DNA of 64,000 nt, from NCBI RefSeq assembly GCF_017592475.1, contig NZ_JAGFNP010000003.1, positions 62,001 through 126,000 on the forward strand. The letters are read 5' to 3'. The stretch is from Glycomyces niveus. Lineage in GTDB: Bacteria > Actinomycetota > Actinomycetes > Mycobacteriales > Micromonosporaceae. The translations under genes were made by a program, and so were the position numbers. Shown in pieces: positions 1 through 8,207 of this stretch. The notes under the pieces were generated by a model. The model was not told the origin of the DNA. It saw nothing but the letters and a program-made list of their open reading frames with translations, and made no database searches. Each line of letters opens with the position of its first letter. Position 1 is the stretch's first letter.

Positions 1-333
1 CCCGTTGTGGAACGTCAGGCCGTCCTTGATCTTGATCGTCCAGGTCTGGTTGTCGGGAGAGGAGATCTCTTCGGCCACCAGGTTCTTCGGCTCACCGGTT
101 TTGCGGTCGTAGTAGACGAGTCCGTCGTAGACGTTCTTGATGATCCGGTAGCCCTCGGACTCGCCGGAGCCTCCGGGGACGAGGCTGCGGATCTCGCCGA
201 TCTGCATGTTGACGGCGCCGCCGCTTCCGCCGCCTTCGCCGTCGACGTCGCCTTCGTCTCCGGCGCAGGCGGCGGTCGCCACCGTCATCCCGGCGGCGGC
301 AAGCACCGCCACCGTCATTCGCATTCGTTTCAC
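1..333 (-). CDS. ABC transporter solute-binding lipoprotein (family 5, peptide type), N-terminal part
   Basis: The first 111 codons are inside the window; the rest lies to the left of base 1. The GTG start at 333 has a GGAG box about 8 nt upstream. The N-terminus has basic residues, a hydrophobic stretch and a lipobox-like TAAC with Cys23, so it is probably a lipid-anchored extracellular protein. The mature part shows the usual family-5 opening, with IGEIRSLVPG followed by a YDGLVYYDRKTGEP stretch and a TWTIKIKDGLTFHNG motif, typical of oligopeptide/dipeptide binding proteins. The ligand cannot be told from this fragment. An inverted repeat lies 16 nt upstream of the start. Confidence 0.88.
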   Translation of the reverse strand, partial: MKRMRMTVAVLAAAGMTVATAACAGDEGDVDGEGGGSGGAVNMQIGEIRSLVPGGSGESEGYRIIKNVYDGLVYYDRKTGEPKNLVAEEISSPDNQTWTIKIKDGLTFHNG

Positions 334-348
334 GAGGGTCTCCAGAGC

Positions 349-377
349 GTGTGAGTGGGTCGTGGGATAACTCACAC
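349..377 (-). promoter_or_regulatory. inverted repeat upstream of the binding-protein gene
   Basis: GTGTGAGT at 349-356 and ACTCACAC at 370-377 are perfect 8-bp arms around a 13-nt spacer, just ahead of the GTG start at 333. This may be an operator or a leader hairpin; no regulator gene is adjacent. The remaining intergenic DNA to 587 shows only two adjacent 16-nt near-copies of GCGTTCTTGAACTACC (560-575 and 576-591). Confidence 0.35.
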
Positions 378-587
378 CATGGCGCACAACACCACCAAAA
401 GATAGAGTGCGTTGTGAAATCGTTACCGTGCAGACGGTTGTCGGAGACCTTGGGCTGCAATCATTTCGTCCGTATTGCCTGTGGAATCCCAATTAATGAG
501 ACGCGTGTTTCCGCTGTGCGCCTTAGGGGCGCTTGATCACTGCGCGTTCAAGCTCCACAGCGTTCTTGAACTACCGCGTTCTTGGAC

Positions 588-1292
588 TCACTCCGGCAGC
601 AGATACGCCGACGCCTCGGCAGCGGCGGCCGGGCCGTAGGACTGCTCCAGGCGGTGGACGAACTCGACCGGGTTGACCGCATACCCTTGCGGCCCCACGG
701 TTTCGAGGGCCAGCGCGGTCATCTGGGAACCGACCTCGGCGGCCCGCCGCAGGCCCATCCCCCAGCCCAGTCCGGCCAGGAGGCCGGCGGTGAAGGCGTC
801 GGCCGCGCCGGCGGGGTCGATCATCTCGCGGCCCCGCGCGAGGGGGACGCGGATGCGGTCCATGTCGTGGCCGGCGATCTCGACGCCGTCCTGGTCGAGC
901 GTGGTGACGCGGACGCGCACGCGCTCGAGGATCTCGTCGTCGCTCAGGCCGGTGGTGGCCTGGAGCAGCTGGTAGCGCTCCTGGGTCGAGACGAGGAACT
1001 TGGCGCCGGTGAGGAAGTCGACGGCTTCGTCGCCCTCGAGGTCGCCGGGGTCGGCGCTGAACTCGAGGCCGAGGTCGCGGCACTGGTCGGCGTAGGCGTG
1101 CATGGCCTTGGCCTCACCCGGTCCGATGTGGACGAGGCGGAGGGTGCCGCCGCGCTCCATGACCTCGATGAGGTCGAGTTCGTCGCCGTCGATCACGACC
1201 GGCTCTTGGCCGAGCCGGGTCATACCGTGGCCGACCGTCTCAGCGGTCGCTCCGGTGACGGCGGTCTTCATGCCTTGCAAGACGAGTGGCAC
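588..1292 (-). CDS. shortened PfkB/ribokinase-family (adenosine-kinase-like) protein
   Basis: This 234-residue protein matches the C-terminal two thirds of actinobacterial PfkB-family adenosine/sugar kinases. It has an HIGPGEAKAM strand, the LVSTQERYQLL segment and a DPAGAADAFTAGLL active-site motif near residues 159-172. Asp165 is in the catalytic-base position; the usual GAGD reads GAAD. Family members are about 320 residues. Here a short MKTAVTGATAET start runs almost directly into the core, so roughly 90 N-terminal residues (lid and first substrate-binding part) are absent. Only about 170 nt separate it from the next gene, so the missing part is not simply out of frame. The GTG start at 1292 follows GAGGA at 8 nt. 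Activity is doubtful. Confidence 0.7.
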   Translation of the reverse strand: MPLVLQGMKTAVTGATAETVGHGMTRLGQEPVVIDGDELDLIEVMERGGTLRLVHIGPGEAKAMHAYADQCRDLGLEFSADPGDLEGDEAVDFLTGAKFLVSTQERYQLLQATTGLSDDEILERVRVRVTTLDQDGVEIAGHDMDRIRVPLARGREMIDPAGAADAFTAGLLAGLGWGMGLRRAAEVGSQMTALALETVGPQGYAVNPVEFVHRLEQSYGPAAAAEASAYLLPE

Positions 1293-1407
1293 TGGGATTG
1301 TCCTCGTTCAGTCGGGGACGCGAATGATGTGTCGCATGGAAGCGCCGATGGCGCATCGAGATCGGGCGGTGGGCCCGTGGTGGGAGCAGCCAGCCTAGCG
1401 CATGGCT

Positions 1408-1439
1408 CAGCCCGGCCGATCCGGAGATCGACCGGGCTG
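1408..1439 (-). terminator. hairpin terminator after the Fe-S carrier gene
   Basis: Two 14-nt arms (1408-1421 and 1426-1439), complementary except for one C-A pair, surround a CGGA loop. The hairpin is 21 nt beyond the stop of the minus-strand gene ending at 1460. No T-run follows, which is common in high-GC actinobacteria. Confidence 0.55.
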
Positions 1440-1459
1440 GAAGCTCGAACCGATCCCTC

Positions 1460-1831
1460 TTAGTGGAAGGAGTCGCCGCAGGCGCAGGAGCCCTGGGCGT
1501 TCGGGTTGTCGATGGTGAAGCCCTGCGCGTCGATGCGGTCGGCGAAGTCGATGCTCGCACCGATGAGGTAGGGGATGCTCATCTTGTCGACCACGACGCC
1601 GAAGCCCTCGTAGTCCTGGACGGTGTCGCCGTCGCGCACGTCGGTGTCGAAGTACAGGCCGTAGCGCAGACCGGAGCAGCCGCCGGGGCTGACCTCGACG
1701 CGGAGGCGCAGGCCTTCCTCGCCTTCCTGCTCGATCAGGGCCTTGACCTTGGTAGCGGCCGCGTCCGTGAGCACGACGCCGACCTTGGTGGCGTTGTCCT
1801 TGACGTCATCGGTCTGCTGAGTGGCGCTCAC
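1460..1831 (-). CDS. erpA: iron-sulfur cluster insertion protein (ErpA/HesB/IscA family)
   Basis: An A-type Fe-S carrier of 123 residues. It opens with VGVVLTDAAATKVKALIEQEG and carries the three conserved cysteines: one in SPGGCSG and two in the C-terminal SCACGDSFH. These residues bind or transfer a cluster to apo-proteins in the cytosol. The GTG start at 1831 is chosen because GAGGGAG lies 6 nt upstream; a longer reading to 1891 has no such site. NadA, an Fe-S enzyme, is encoded about 1.4 kb away on the other strand. MiaB, TrmA-like and IlvD proteins in the window are other plausible clients; that link is inference. Confidence 0.92.
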   Translation of the reverse strand: MSATQQTDDVKDNATKVGVVLTDAAATKVKALIEQEGEEGLRLRVEVSPGGCSGLRYGLYFDTDVRDGDTVQDYEGFGVVVDKMSIPYLIGASIDFADRIDAQGFTIDNPNAQGSCACGDSFH

Positions 1832-2014
1832 TAGCAACTCCCTCGTGGTGTGTGCGAGATCCGAGTCGATCGGGTCCCTTCGACAGGTCAACAGTACCCA
1901 ACGGGTGGAGGGTCGGCGTTATTCCCGCCGCGGAGCGAAGGGAATCTGCGACACAGTCCGGAGGTCACGTGCCCATAGGAGTGACGCGTTCTGTCGACCA
2001 GTCCTCGACCGTAC

Positions 2015-3118
2015 CTACTCCTGCCATTCCTTGGCCACCTTCTCGGCGAGGGAAGTGAGGCCTTCGACCGGTTCGCGCATGGCGGCCTCGGGGCTGCCGA
2101 GGAGGGCGGTCACGGAGTGGACGCCCGCGAGGTCGGGGTGCTCGTCGAGGTCGGAGCGGCCGGCGAGGACCAGGCAGGGCTTGCCGTAGGCGGCCGCGCC
2201 GGCGGCGACTTCGGCGGCGAGCTTGCCGCGCAGGCTCTGGGCGTCGAAGGAGCCTTCGCCGGTGATGACGAGGTCGGCTTCGGCGATCTTGGCGTCGAGG
2301 CCGACGGCGTCGCAGGTGAGGCGCGCGCCGGATTCGCGGCGGCCGCCGAGGAGGAAGAACGCGAAGCCGAGGCCGCCGGCCGCGCCGGCGCCGGGGAGTT
2401 CGGAGGCGCCGACCGGGCCGAGGCGGCGTTCGGCGAGTTCGGCGAAGGAGGAGAGGGACATCTCCAGGAACGGCAGCGCGGTGCCGGTGGCGCCCTTCTG
2501 CGGGCCGAACATGTAGGTCGCGCCGTGCGGGCCGAGGAGCGGGGAGTCGACGTCGGTGGCCGCGATGAACTCGACGCCGCGGGTGCGGGCGTGGCCTTCG
2601 ATGTCGGCGGCGGCGGAGAGGACGCCGCCGCCGTACGGCAGGGCTGCGCCGGTCGCGTCGAGGAGGGTGAGGCCGAGGGCGGTGAGCATCCCGGCTCCGG
2701 CGTCGTTGGTGGCGGAGCCGCCGAGGCCGACGACGATGCGGCGGGCGCCGGTCTCGACGGCGTCGGCGACGATGGGGCCGAGGCCGTAGCTGGTGGTGCG
2801 GCGGGGGTCGCGTTCGGCCGCTTCGAGGAGGTGGAGGCCGCAGGCGGCGGCGGACTCGATGTAGGCGGTCTCGCCGTCGCGCAGGTAGTCGGCCTTGACG
2901 GGGCGGCCGAGGGGGTCGCAGGTCTCGACGGTGCGGCGGACCGCGCCGGGGAGGGCGTGGGCGAGGACGTCGACGAAGCCGGGGCCGCCGTCGGCGAGCG
3001 GCAGCGTGGTCACGGTGTCGCCGGAGCGGGCGCGGCGCCAGCCCGCGGCGACGGCGTCGGCGGCTTCGGCGGCGCTCATGGTGCCGGCGAACTTGTCGGG
3101 AGCTATGAGGATGCGCAC
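2015..3118 (-). CDS. glxK: glycerate kinase (GlxK/GarK family)
   Basis: This 367-residue protein has the characteristic start MRILIAPDKFAGTMSA, the ADGG motif, a GLGGSATNDAGAGML glycine-rich loop and the ITGEGSFDAQSLRGK motif near the C-terminus. The family phosphorylates D-glycerate to a phosphoglycerate using ATP in the cytosol. Length is close to the family norm of about 370-380. The start at 3118 gives the conserved N-terminus. It is transcribed toward erpA with a 183-nt gap and divergently from nadA. No other glycerate or glyoxylate gene is beside it, so the pathway context is not visible. Confidence 0.93.
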   Translation of the reverse strand: MRILIAPDKFAGTMSAAEAADAVAAGWRRARSGDTVTTLPLADGGPGFVDVLAHALPGAVRRTVETCDPLGRPVKADYLRDGETAYIESAAACGLHLLEAAERDPRRTTSYGLGPIVADAVETGARRIVVGLGGSATNDAGAGMLTALGLTLLDATGAALPYGGGVLSAAADIEGHARTRGVEFIAATDVDSPLLGPHGATYMFGPQKGATGTALPFLEMSLSSFAELAERRLGPVGASELPGAGAAGGLGFAFFLLGGRRESGARLTCDAVGLDAKIAEADLVITGEGSFDAQSLRGKLAAEVAAGAAAYGKPCLVLAGRSDLDEHPDLAGVHSVTALLGSPEAAMREPVEGLTSLAEKVAKEWQE

Positions 3119-3256
3119 ACCCAGAGCCTAGCGGAGGCCCGGAAGCTGGGTGTAACCGCTTTCCGACCCTGGGGCGCGCCCACCCTGTGGACGGCTTGTC
3201 CGGATGGCGGATTCAGGCATCCCGAGAAGGGCTCGAAAAGGATTAACATTGCCGCC

Positions 3257-4423
3257 ATGACGGGCTTCAACGAACCTGCTTCCACTCAGACCGCGCTCCT
3301 GCTCCTGGGACGCGGCACCGACTCCGGCTCCGAGCGCGGCGTCGACTGCCCCGGTGAGCTGCCCGCGCCCTCCGACCCCGACCTGGTCGAGCGCGCCCGC
3401 GCCGCCAAGGAGGCCCTGGGCGGGAACGTCTTCATCCTGGGCCACCACTACCAGCGCGACGAGGTGATCCAGTTCGCCGACGTCACCGGCGACTCGTTCA
3501 AGCTCGCCCAGCAGGCCGCCGCGCGGCCCGACGCCGAGTACATCCTGTTCTGCGGCGTGCACTTCATGGCCGAGAGCGCCGACATCCTCACCGGCGACCA
3601 CCAGCAGGTGATCCTCCCCGACATGGCCGCGGGCTGTTCGATGGCCGACATGGCCACCGCCTCGCAGGTCGAGCAGTGCTGGGAGGACCTCAAGCGCATC
3701 GGGATCGCCGAGACCACGGTGCCGGTGACGTACATGAACTCGACCGCCGCGATCAAGGGCTTCGTCGGCCGCGAGGGCGGCCTGGTGTGCACCTCCTCGA
3801 ACGCCGAGCGGGCGCTGCGGTGGGCCTACGAGCAGGGCGAGACGGTCCTGTTCCTGCCCGACCAGCACCTGGGCCGCAACACGATGGTCCGCGACATGGG
3901 CTACTCGCTCGAGGACTGCGTGCTCTACAACCCGCACAAGCCGAACGGCGGCCTCACCGACGAGGAGCTGCGGAACGCCAAGATCATCCTGTGGAAGGGC
4001 CACTGCTCGGTCCACGGGCGGTTCACGCTCGAGTGCGTCGAGGAGATGCGCCGCCTCGACCCCGAGGTCAACATCCTGGTCCACCCCGAGTGCAAGCACG
4101 AGGTCGTCGAGGCCGCGGACTACGTCGGCTCGACCGAGTACATCATCAGGAAGCTCGAGGCCGCCGAGCCCGGCTCGTCGTGGGCCATCGGCACCGAGCT
4201 GAACCTGGTGCGGCGCTTGGCGAACCAGTTCCCGGACAAGAAGATCTCGTTCCTGGACAAGACGGTCTGCTACTGCTCGACCATGAACCGGATCGACCTG
4301 CCGCACCTGGTGTGGGCGCTCGAAGAGCTCGTGGCCGGGCGGGTCCCGAACACCATCACCGTGGACGAGGCGACCGCCGCGTACGCGCGCGAGGCGCTCG
4401 ACCGGATGCTCGCGCTGCCGTAA
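3257..4423 (+). CDS. nadA: quinolinate synthase NadA
   Basis: A 388-residue quinolinate synthase, which condenses iminoaspartate with dihydroxyacetone phosphate in de novo NAD synthesis. The sequence shows the FILGHHYQRDEVIQFAD start of the first domain and three cysteines placed to ligate a [4Fe-4S] cluster (FCGVHFMAESAD, VHPECKHEV, KTVCYCSTM). The ATG at 3257 is chosen because the open frame extends far upstream only as antisense to glycerate kinase. A purine-rich AAAAGGA lies about 12 nt before it. nadB and nadC, often adjacent in actinobacteria, are not in the window. Confidence 0.95.
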   Translation: MTGFNEPASTQTALLLLGRGTDSGSERGVDCPGELPAPSDPDLVERARAAKEALGGNVFILGHHYQRDEVIQFADVTGDSFKLAQQAAARPDAEYILFCGVHFMAESADILTGDHQQVILPDMAAGCSMADMATASQVEQCWEDLKRIGIAETTVPVTYMNSTAAIKGFVGREGGLVCTSSNAERALRWAYEQGETVLFLPDQHLGRNTMVRDMGYSLEDCVLYNPHKPNGGLTDEELRNAKIILWKGHCSVHGRFTLECVEEMRRLDPEVNILVHPECKHEVVEAADYVGSTEYIIRKLEAAEPGSSWAIGTELNLVRRLANQFPDKKISFLDKTVCYCSTMNRIDLPHLVWALEELVAGRVPNTITVDEATAAYAREALDRMLALP

Positions 4424-4750
4424 CGCGCGTCGCACCGATGCAACCCCCGCCGCGGGCCGCGGCGTGTCTTCTGAGGGCGCGCTTCGGCCCGCGCGGGCGT
4501 TCGGCACACGCCTCGCACGGTCCGTCCGCGCACGGCTTCCGGATGCGGAGCCAGGTGCGCATGATCACCGTGGGTTATGTCGCTACCTGGGGGTTTTTCC
4601 CGTGGCCGTTCCGTTATCGTTGGTCCGCCGCGTAAATTAACGGCTTGCAGGCGCGGCCCGGAGTGTGAACCCCGGGCGTACGGCGCGATGCGGCCCGCAC
4701 TCCAAGTTCCCGGCTTCAGTTCCCAGAACTCCACCCACCGAGGAGACCTC
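4424..4750. other. 327-nt intergenic region nadA-murA
   Basis: No gene seen. It holds a GC-rich palindrome at 4448-4464 just after nadA (a weak terminator candidate), an AT-richer patch at about 4585-4650 that could contain the murA promoter, and one copy of the 16-nt element described at 4685-4700. Confidence 0.4.
4685..4700 (+). repeat. 16-nt element GCGATGYGSCCCGCAC, copy 1 (upstream of murA)
   Basis: Reads GCGATGCGGCCCGCAC, ending 50 nt before the murA start codon. Two further copies with one mismatch each lie between hemE and the RNase D gene (40284-40299 and 40330-40345). It may be a protein-binding site; its role is unknown. Confidence 0.35.
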
Positions 4751-6169
4751 TTGAGCAGCACCGACGCCACCCCCGAATCCACGCCTTCAGCGCACGTCGA
4801 GGCTGTGCCTTCCGAAGACATGCTGATCATCCACGGCGGTACCCCCCTCGAAGGCGAGGTCCTGGTCCGCGGTGCGAAGAACCTGGTCTCCAAGGCCATG
4901 GTCGCCGCCCTCCTGGGCACCTCCCCCTCGGTCCTGCGCTCGGTGCCGGCGATCCGCGACGTGGAGGTCGTGACGGGGCTGCTGCGCGTCCACGGGGTCG
5001 ACGTCGAGCTCGACGGCGACACGCTGTACATGGACCCCACCTCGGTCGAGTCCGCCGGCGTCGAGGAGATCAACGTCCACGCCGGGACCAGCCGCATCCC
5101 GATCCTCCTGTGCGGGCCCCTCCTGCACCGCCTCGGCCGCGCCTTCATCCCCGACCTCGGCGGGTGCAACATCGGCGGCCGCCCCATCGACTTCCACCTC
5201 GACGCGCTCCGCAAGTTCGGCGCGGTCGTCGAGAAGAGCGCCGACGGCACGCACCTGTCGGCCCCCAACGGCCTCCACGGCATCCGCTACGAGCTCGAGT
5301 ACCCGTCGGTGGGCGCGACCGAGCAGGTGCTGCTCACGGCCGTGATGGCCAAGGGCACCACCGAACTGCGCAACGCCGCGATCGAGCCGGAGATCATCGA
5401 CCTCATCTGCATCCTGCAGAAGATGGGCGCGATCATCAAGGTCCACACCAACCGCGTCATCGAGATCGTGGGCGTGGACGAGCTCAAGGGGTACTCGCAC
5501 CGGGCCCTGCCCGACCGCATCGAGGCCGCTTCGTGGGCCTCGGCGGCGCTCGCCACCCAGGGCAGCGTGTTCGTGCGCGGCGCGCAGCAGGCCGACATGA
5601 TGACCTTCCTCAACGTGTTCCGCTCCATCGGCGGCGCGTACGAGGTCGACGACGATCCCGTAGAGGGCGGCATCCGCTTCTGGCACCCGGGCACCCCGCT
5701 CAAGCCCGTCGCGCTCGAGACCGACGTGCATCCGGGGCTCATGACCGACTGGCAGCAGCCGATCGTCGTGGCGCTCACCCAGGCCGACGGCCTGTCGATC
5801 ATGCACGAGACCGTGTACGAGAACCGCTTCGGCTACACCTCCGAGCTGCGCCGCATGGGCGCCAACATCGAGCTGTACTCCGACTGCCTGGGCGGCACGC
5901 CTTGCCGCTGGGGCCGCCGCAACTTCCTGCACTCGGCCGTCATCGCCGGGCCCTCGAAGCTGCACGCCGCCGACCTGCAGATCCCGGACCTGCGCGCCGG
6001 GTTCAGCCACCTGATCGCCGCGATGGCCGCCGAGGGCACCTCGCGCGTCTACGGCGTCGACCGCTACATCACGCGCGGCTACGAGAACTTCGAGGCGAAG
6101 CTCCTCGGCCTCGGCGCGAAGATCGAGCGGCCGGCCCCGGCCTCGGCGCAGCTTGCAAGCCGTGACTGA
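4751..6169 (+). CDS. murA: UDP-N-acetylglucosamine 1-carboxyvinyltransferase MurA
   Basis: MurA transfers enolpyruvate from PEP to UDP-GlcNAc, the first committed step of peptidoglycan precursor synthesis in the cytosol. The protein (472 residues from TTG 4751) has VRGAKNLVSKAMVAALLG at the start of the fold and GGCNIGGRPIDFHLDALRKFGA, where Cys139 matches the catalytic, fosfomycin-target cysteine. GAGGAG lies 6 nt before the TTG. The first 23 or so residues are an acidic, low-complexity extension, so the internal ATG before LIIHGG is an alternative start. Family length is usually 420-450. A DUF3043 gene follows after 94 nt on the same strand. Confidence 0.93.
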   Translation: MSSTDATPESTPSAHVEAVPSEDMLIIHGGTPLEGEVLVRGAKNLVSKAMVAALLGTSPSVLRSVPAIRDVEVVTGLLRVHGVDVELDGDTLYMDPTSVESAGVEEINVHAGTSRIPILLCGPLLHRLGRAFIPDLGGCNIGGRPIDFHLDALRKFGAVVEKSADGTHLSAPNGLHGIRYELEYPSVGATEQVLLTAVMAKGTTELRNAAIEPEIIDLICILQKMGAIIKVHTNRVIEIVGVDELKGYSHRALPDRIEAASWASAALATQGSVFVRGAQQADMMTFLNVFRSIGGAYEVDDDPVEGGIRFWHPGTPLKPVALETDVHPGLMTDWQQPIVVALTQADGLSIMHETVYENRFGYTSELRRMGANIELYSDCLGGTPCRWGRRNFLHSAVIAGPSKLHAADLQIPDLRAGFSHLIAAMAAEGTSRVYGVDRYITRGYENFEAKLLGLGAKIERPAPASAQLASRD

Positions 6170-6263
6170 GCACTGCGGGCGAGCTGAGACGGAGCCGGTC
6201 GAGAACGCGTAGGTATGCTTGGGGAGCAGCATCCCGCAGCGAGTCGAGGAAGGCCTTAAGTCC

Positions 6264-6920
6264 GTGGCGAAGAAGTCCGTGCAGGCGGAGACACCTGCTC
6301 CCGAGGAGACCCAGACGGCTTCCGCCACCGACAAGAAGGGGAAGGCCACTCCCAAGCGGCCCAACCAGTCCAAGGCGCGCCCGCCGGTCAACCCGCCGCT
6401 GACGGCGAAGGAGAAGCGGGAGGCCCAGAAGAAGGCCGGCCCGCTCACCAAGGAGCAGAAGAAGCAGGCCCGGGAGGACATGCGCAACGAGCGCGCGCGC
6501 ATCGCCGAGGGCCAGTGGAAGGGCGACCCGCTCTTCGACAAGTACCACCTGCCCCGCGACCGCGGCGCCGAGCGGCTGCTCGTGCGCGACATCGTCGACT
6601 CGCGCTGGTCCTTCGGCCAGTACTACATGTTCGGCGCGTTCGGCATCCTGATCCTCTCGACCTCCGGTTCGGTGCAGCTGCAGAGCTACCTGTTCATCGC
6701 GCTCATAGCGCTGACGGCCGTCATCGTGCTCGAATCGGTGCTGCTCTCGCGGCGCGTGAAGCGCATCGTGTCGAAGCGCTTCCCGAAGTCCGAGCAGCGC
6801 AAGGGCGGCCTGTACTGGTACGCGATCCAGCGGAGCATCATGCCCCGCTCCATGCGCAACCCGCGCCCCCGCATGAGCTACAAGGCGAAGGAAGACGACC
6901 TCGGCAAGGTCGTCAAGTAA
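6264..6920 (+). CDS. DUF3043 membrane protein
   Basis: A 218-residue actinobacterial DUF3043 protein of unknown function. About 75 N-terminal residues are Lys/Ala/Pro/Gln-rich and charged. A conserved soluble stretch (DPLFDKYHLPRDRG, VRDIVDSRWSFGQYYM) precedes two adjacent transmembrane helices (about residues 115-160), then a basic tail. The GTG at 6264 is chosen because GAGGAAGG lies about 10 nt upstream; a TTG at 6219 is in frame but lacks a good site. TATGCT at 6214-6219 could be a -10 box. Family proteins sit in the inner membrane; no biochemical role can be assigned. Confidence 0.85.
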   Translation: MAKKSVQAETPAPEETQTASATDKKGKATPKRPNQSKARPPVNPPLTAKEKREAQKKAGPLTKEQKKQAREDMRNERARIAEGQWKGDPLFDKYHLPRDRGAERLLVRDIVDSRWSFGQYYMFGAFGILILSTSGSVQLQSYLFIALIALTAVIVLESVLLSRRVKRIVSKRFPKSEQRKGGLYWYAIQRSIMPRSMRNPRPRMSYKAKEDDLGKVVK

Positions 6921-7053
6921 GGTGTGACGGGTCTGCCCGGCCCGTCCTCCTTTGCACCGGTCCGGCCCGGGATCGTTCTGCTGTCGTCCCCGGGTCGTCC
7001 ATGGCTTACCCTCGAAATGTCGTAGCCCTCTCTGACCCCGGAAAGTAGTCAAC

Positions 7054-8133
7054 GTGGTGGATGTCGCGGCGGACTTGCGGGCGGGGCTGTTCCGCGCCCT
7101 CGGCCCACTCGATCGCGCCACCATGCGGCACGCGATCGCCGACACCGTCGCCCTCCAGCACATCCGCGAGGAGGCCACGATGCGGCTCGCCCGGGCCGCC
7201 GCCGAGGCCGACCAGTCCCGGCTGCTCGGAGTGCGGGCCGTCATCCTGCGCGTGCTCGGCGACTTCGACGGCGCCGAAGTGGACGCCGCGGCCGCCGTCA
7301 AGTACGCCGAGGCCGTCGGCGCCGACCTCCTCCTGGCCCCCGCCCGGGCCCGCCTCGCGCAGGTGCTGCGCGTGCGCGGCCGCTATGAGGAGGCCGACCA
7401 GCTGTTCGCGCTCGCCGAGGCCGGGGAGCTGCCCCGGACGCTCACGGGCGCGGTGCGGGCCTACGCGGGGCTCTCGTGCATCGCGCAGGGGCGCATCACC
7501 GAATCGCTCATCCACGTGCAGCGCGCCTCCGAGCAGAACCCGCACGGATTCGTCATGCAGATCGTCGAGACCGCGCTCTCGCTCATCGAGGAGCACGCCG
7601 CGAAGGCCGGGTTCGGGCCGTCGCCGCGCGGCTGGCCCGAACGCGCCGGGTACCCCGCGCCCGAGCGGTTCCAGGACCCGCAGACCGGCCGCTTCGGCTA
7701 CCTCGGCGCGGACGGGCGGCCCGTCGTGCAGGCCGCGTTCAGCCAGGCCGGGGACTTCCGCGGCGGCGTGGCTGCCGTGTGCCAGGCCGACTGGGGCGCG
7801 ATCGACCGCACCGGCACCGTCGTCGTGCCGATGCTCTACAGCTCCATGGAGAGTCCGACCACGGACGGGCGCACCGTCACCGGGTTCGTCAACGGCGTCG
7901 CCGTCGCCTCCCAGCGCGGGCGCGTGCTCGTCGTCCACAAGACCGGGCGCGTGGTCGTGCCCCCGCGCTACCAGCGCGTCGAGGTGCACCCGTCCGGGTT
8001 CCTCGCCTCCGACGGGTACTCGTGGGGCGCACTCGGCTTGGACGGCAACGAGATCGTGCCGGTGCGGGTGGATCGCGCAGAGGCGCTGCGCACGCTGGAC
8101 GCGGCCGTGTCGATCGACGACGGGCCGCTGTAA
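7054..8133 (+). CDS. TPR-like and WG-repeat protein
   Basis: Unknown function. This 359-residue soluble protein has an N-terminal half of paired helices with tetratricopeptide character (for example LLAPARARLAQVLRVRGRYEEADQLFALAEAG) up to about residue 185. The C-terminal half has WG-type beta repeats (GRFGYLGADGRPVVQ, CQADWGAIDRTGTVVV, GYSWGALGLDGNEIV). Both repeat types usually mediate protein contacts. The GTG at 7054 follows GGAAAG. It stands alone between DUF3043 and an aldo/keto reductase gene, with 133 and 74 nt gaps. Confidence 0.8.
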   Translation: MVDVAADLRAGLFRALGPLDRATMRHAIADTVALQHIREEATMRLARAAAEADQSRLLGVRAVILRVLGDFDGAEVDAAAAVKYAEAVGADLLLAPARARLAQVLRVRGRYEEADQLFALAEAGELPRTLTGAVRAYAGLSCIAQGRITESLIHVQRASEQNPHGFVMQIVETALSLIEEHAAKAGFGPSPRGWPERAGYPAPERFQDPQTGRFGYLGADGRPVVQAAFSQAGDFRGGVAAVCQADWGAIDRTGTVVVPMLYSSMESPTTDGRTVTGFVNGVAVASQRGRVLVVHKTGRVVVPPRYQRVEVHPSGFLASDGYSWGALGLDGNEIVPVRVDRAEALRTLDAAVSIDDGPL

Positions 8134-8207
8134 ACGCACAGCGTGCGCGCATCGTCTGTGATCTTGGAGTCTTTGACGCTAGCCGCTCGGCAGGTAATCT
8201 CTTTCGC

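Noticed and set aside
541..591. CRISPR-like short repeats
   Set aside because: Only two adjacent 16-nt near-copies and a partial third, without spacers.
2117..3256. Long in-frame extension upstream of nadA
   Set aside because: It is antisense to glycerate kinase and made of Gly/Ala/Glu-rich shadow sequence; NadA homology begins near 3257.
4448..4464. Terminator after nadA
   Set aside because: The palindrome leaves almost no loop and lacks a T-run; kept only as a note.
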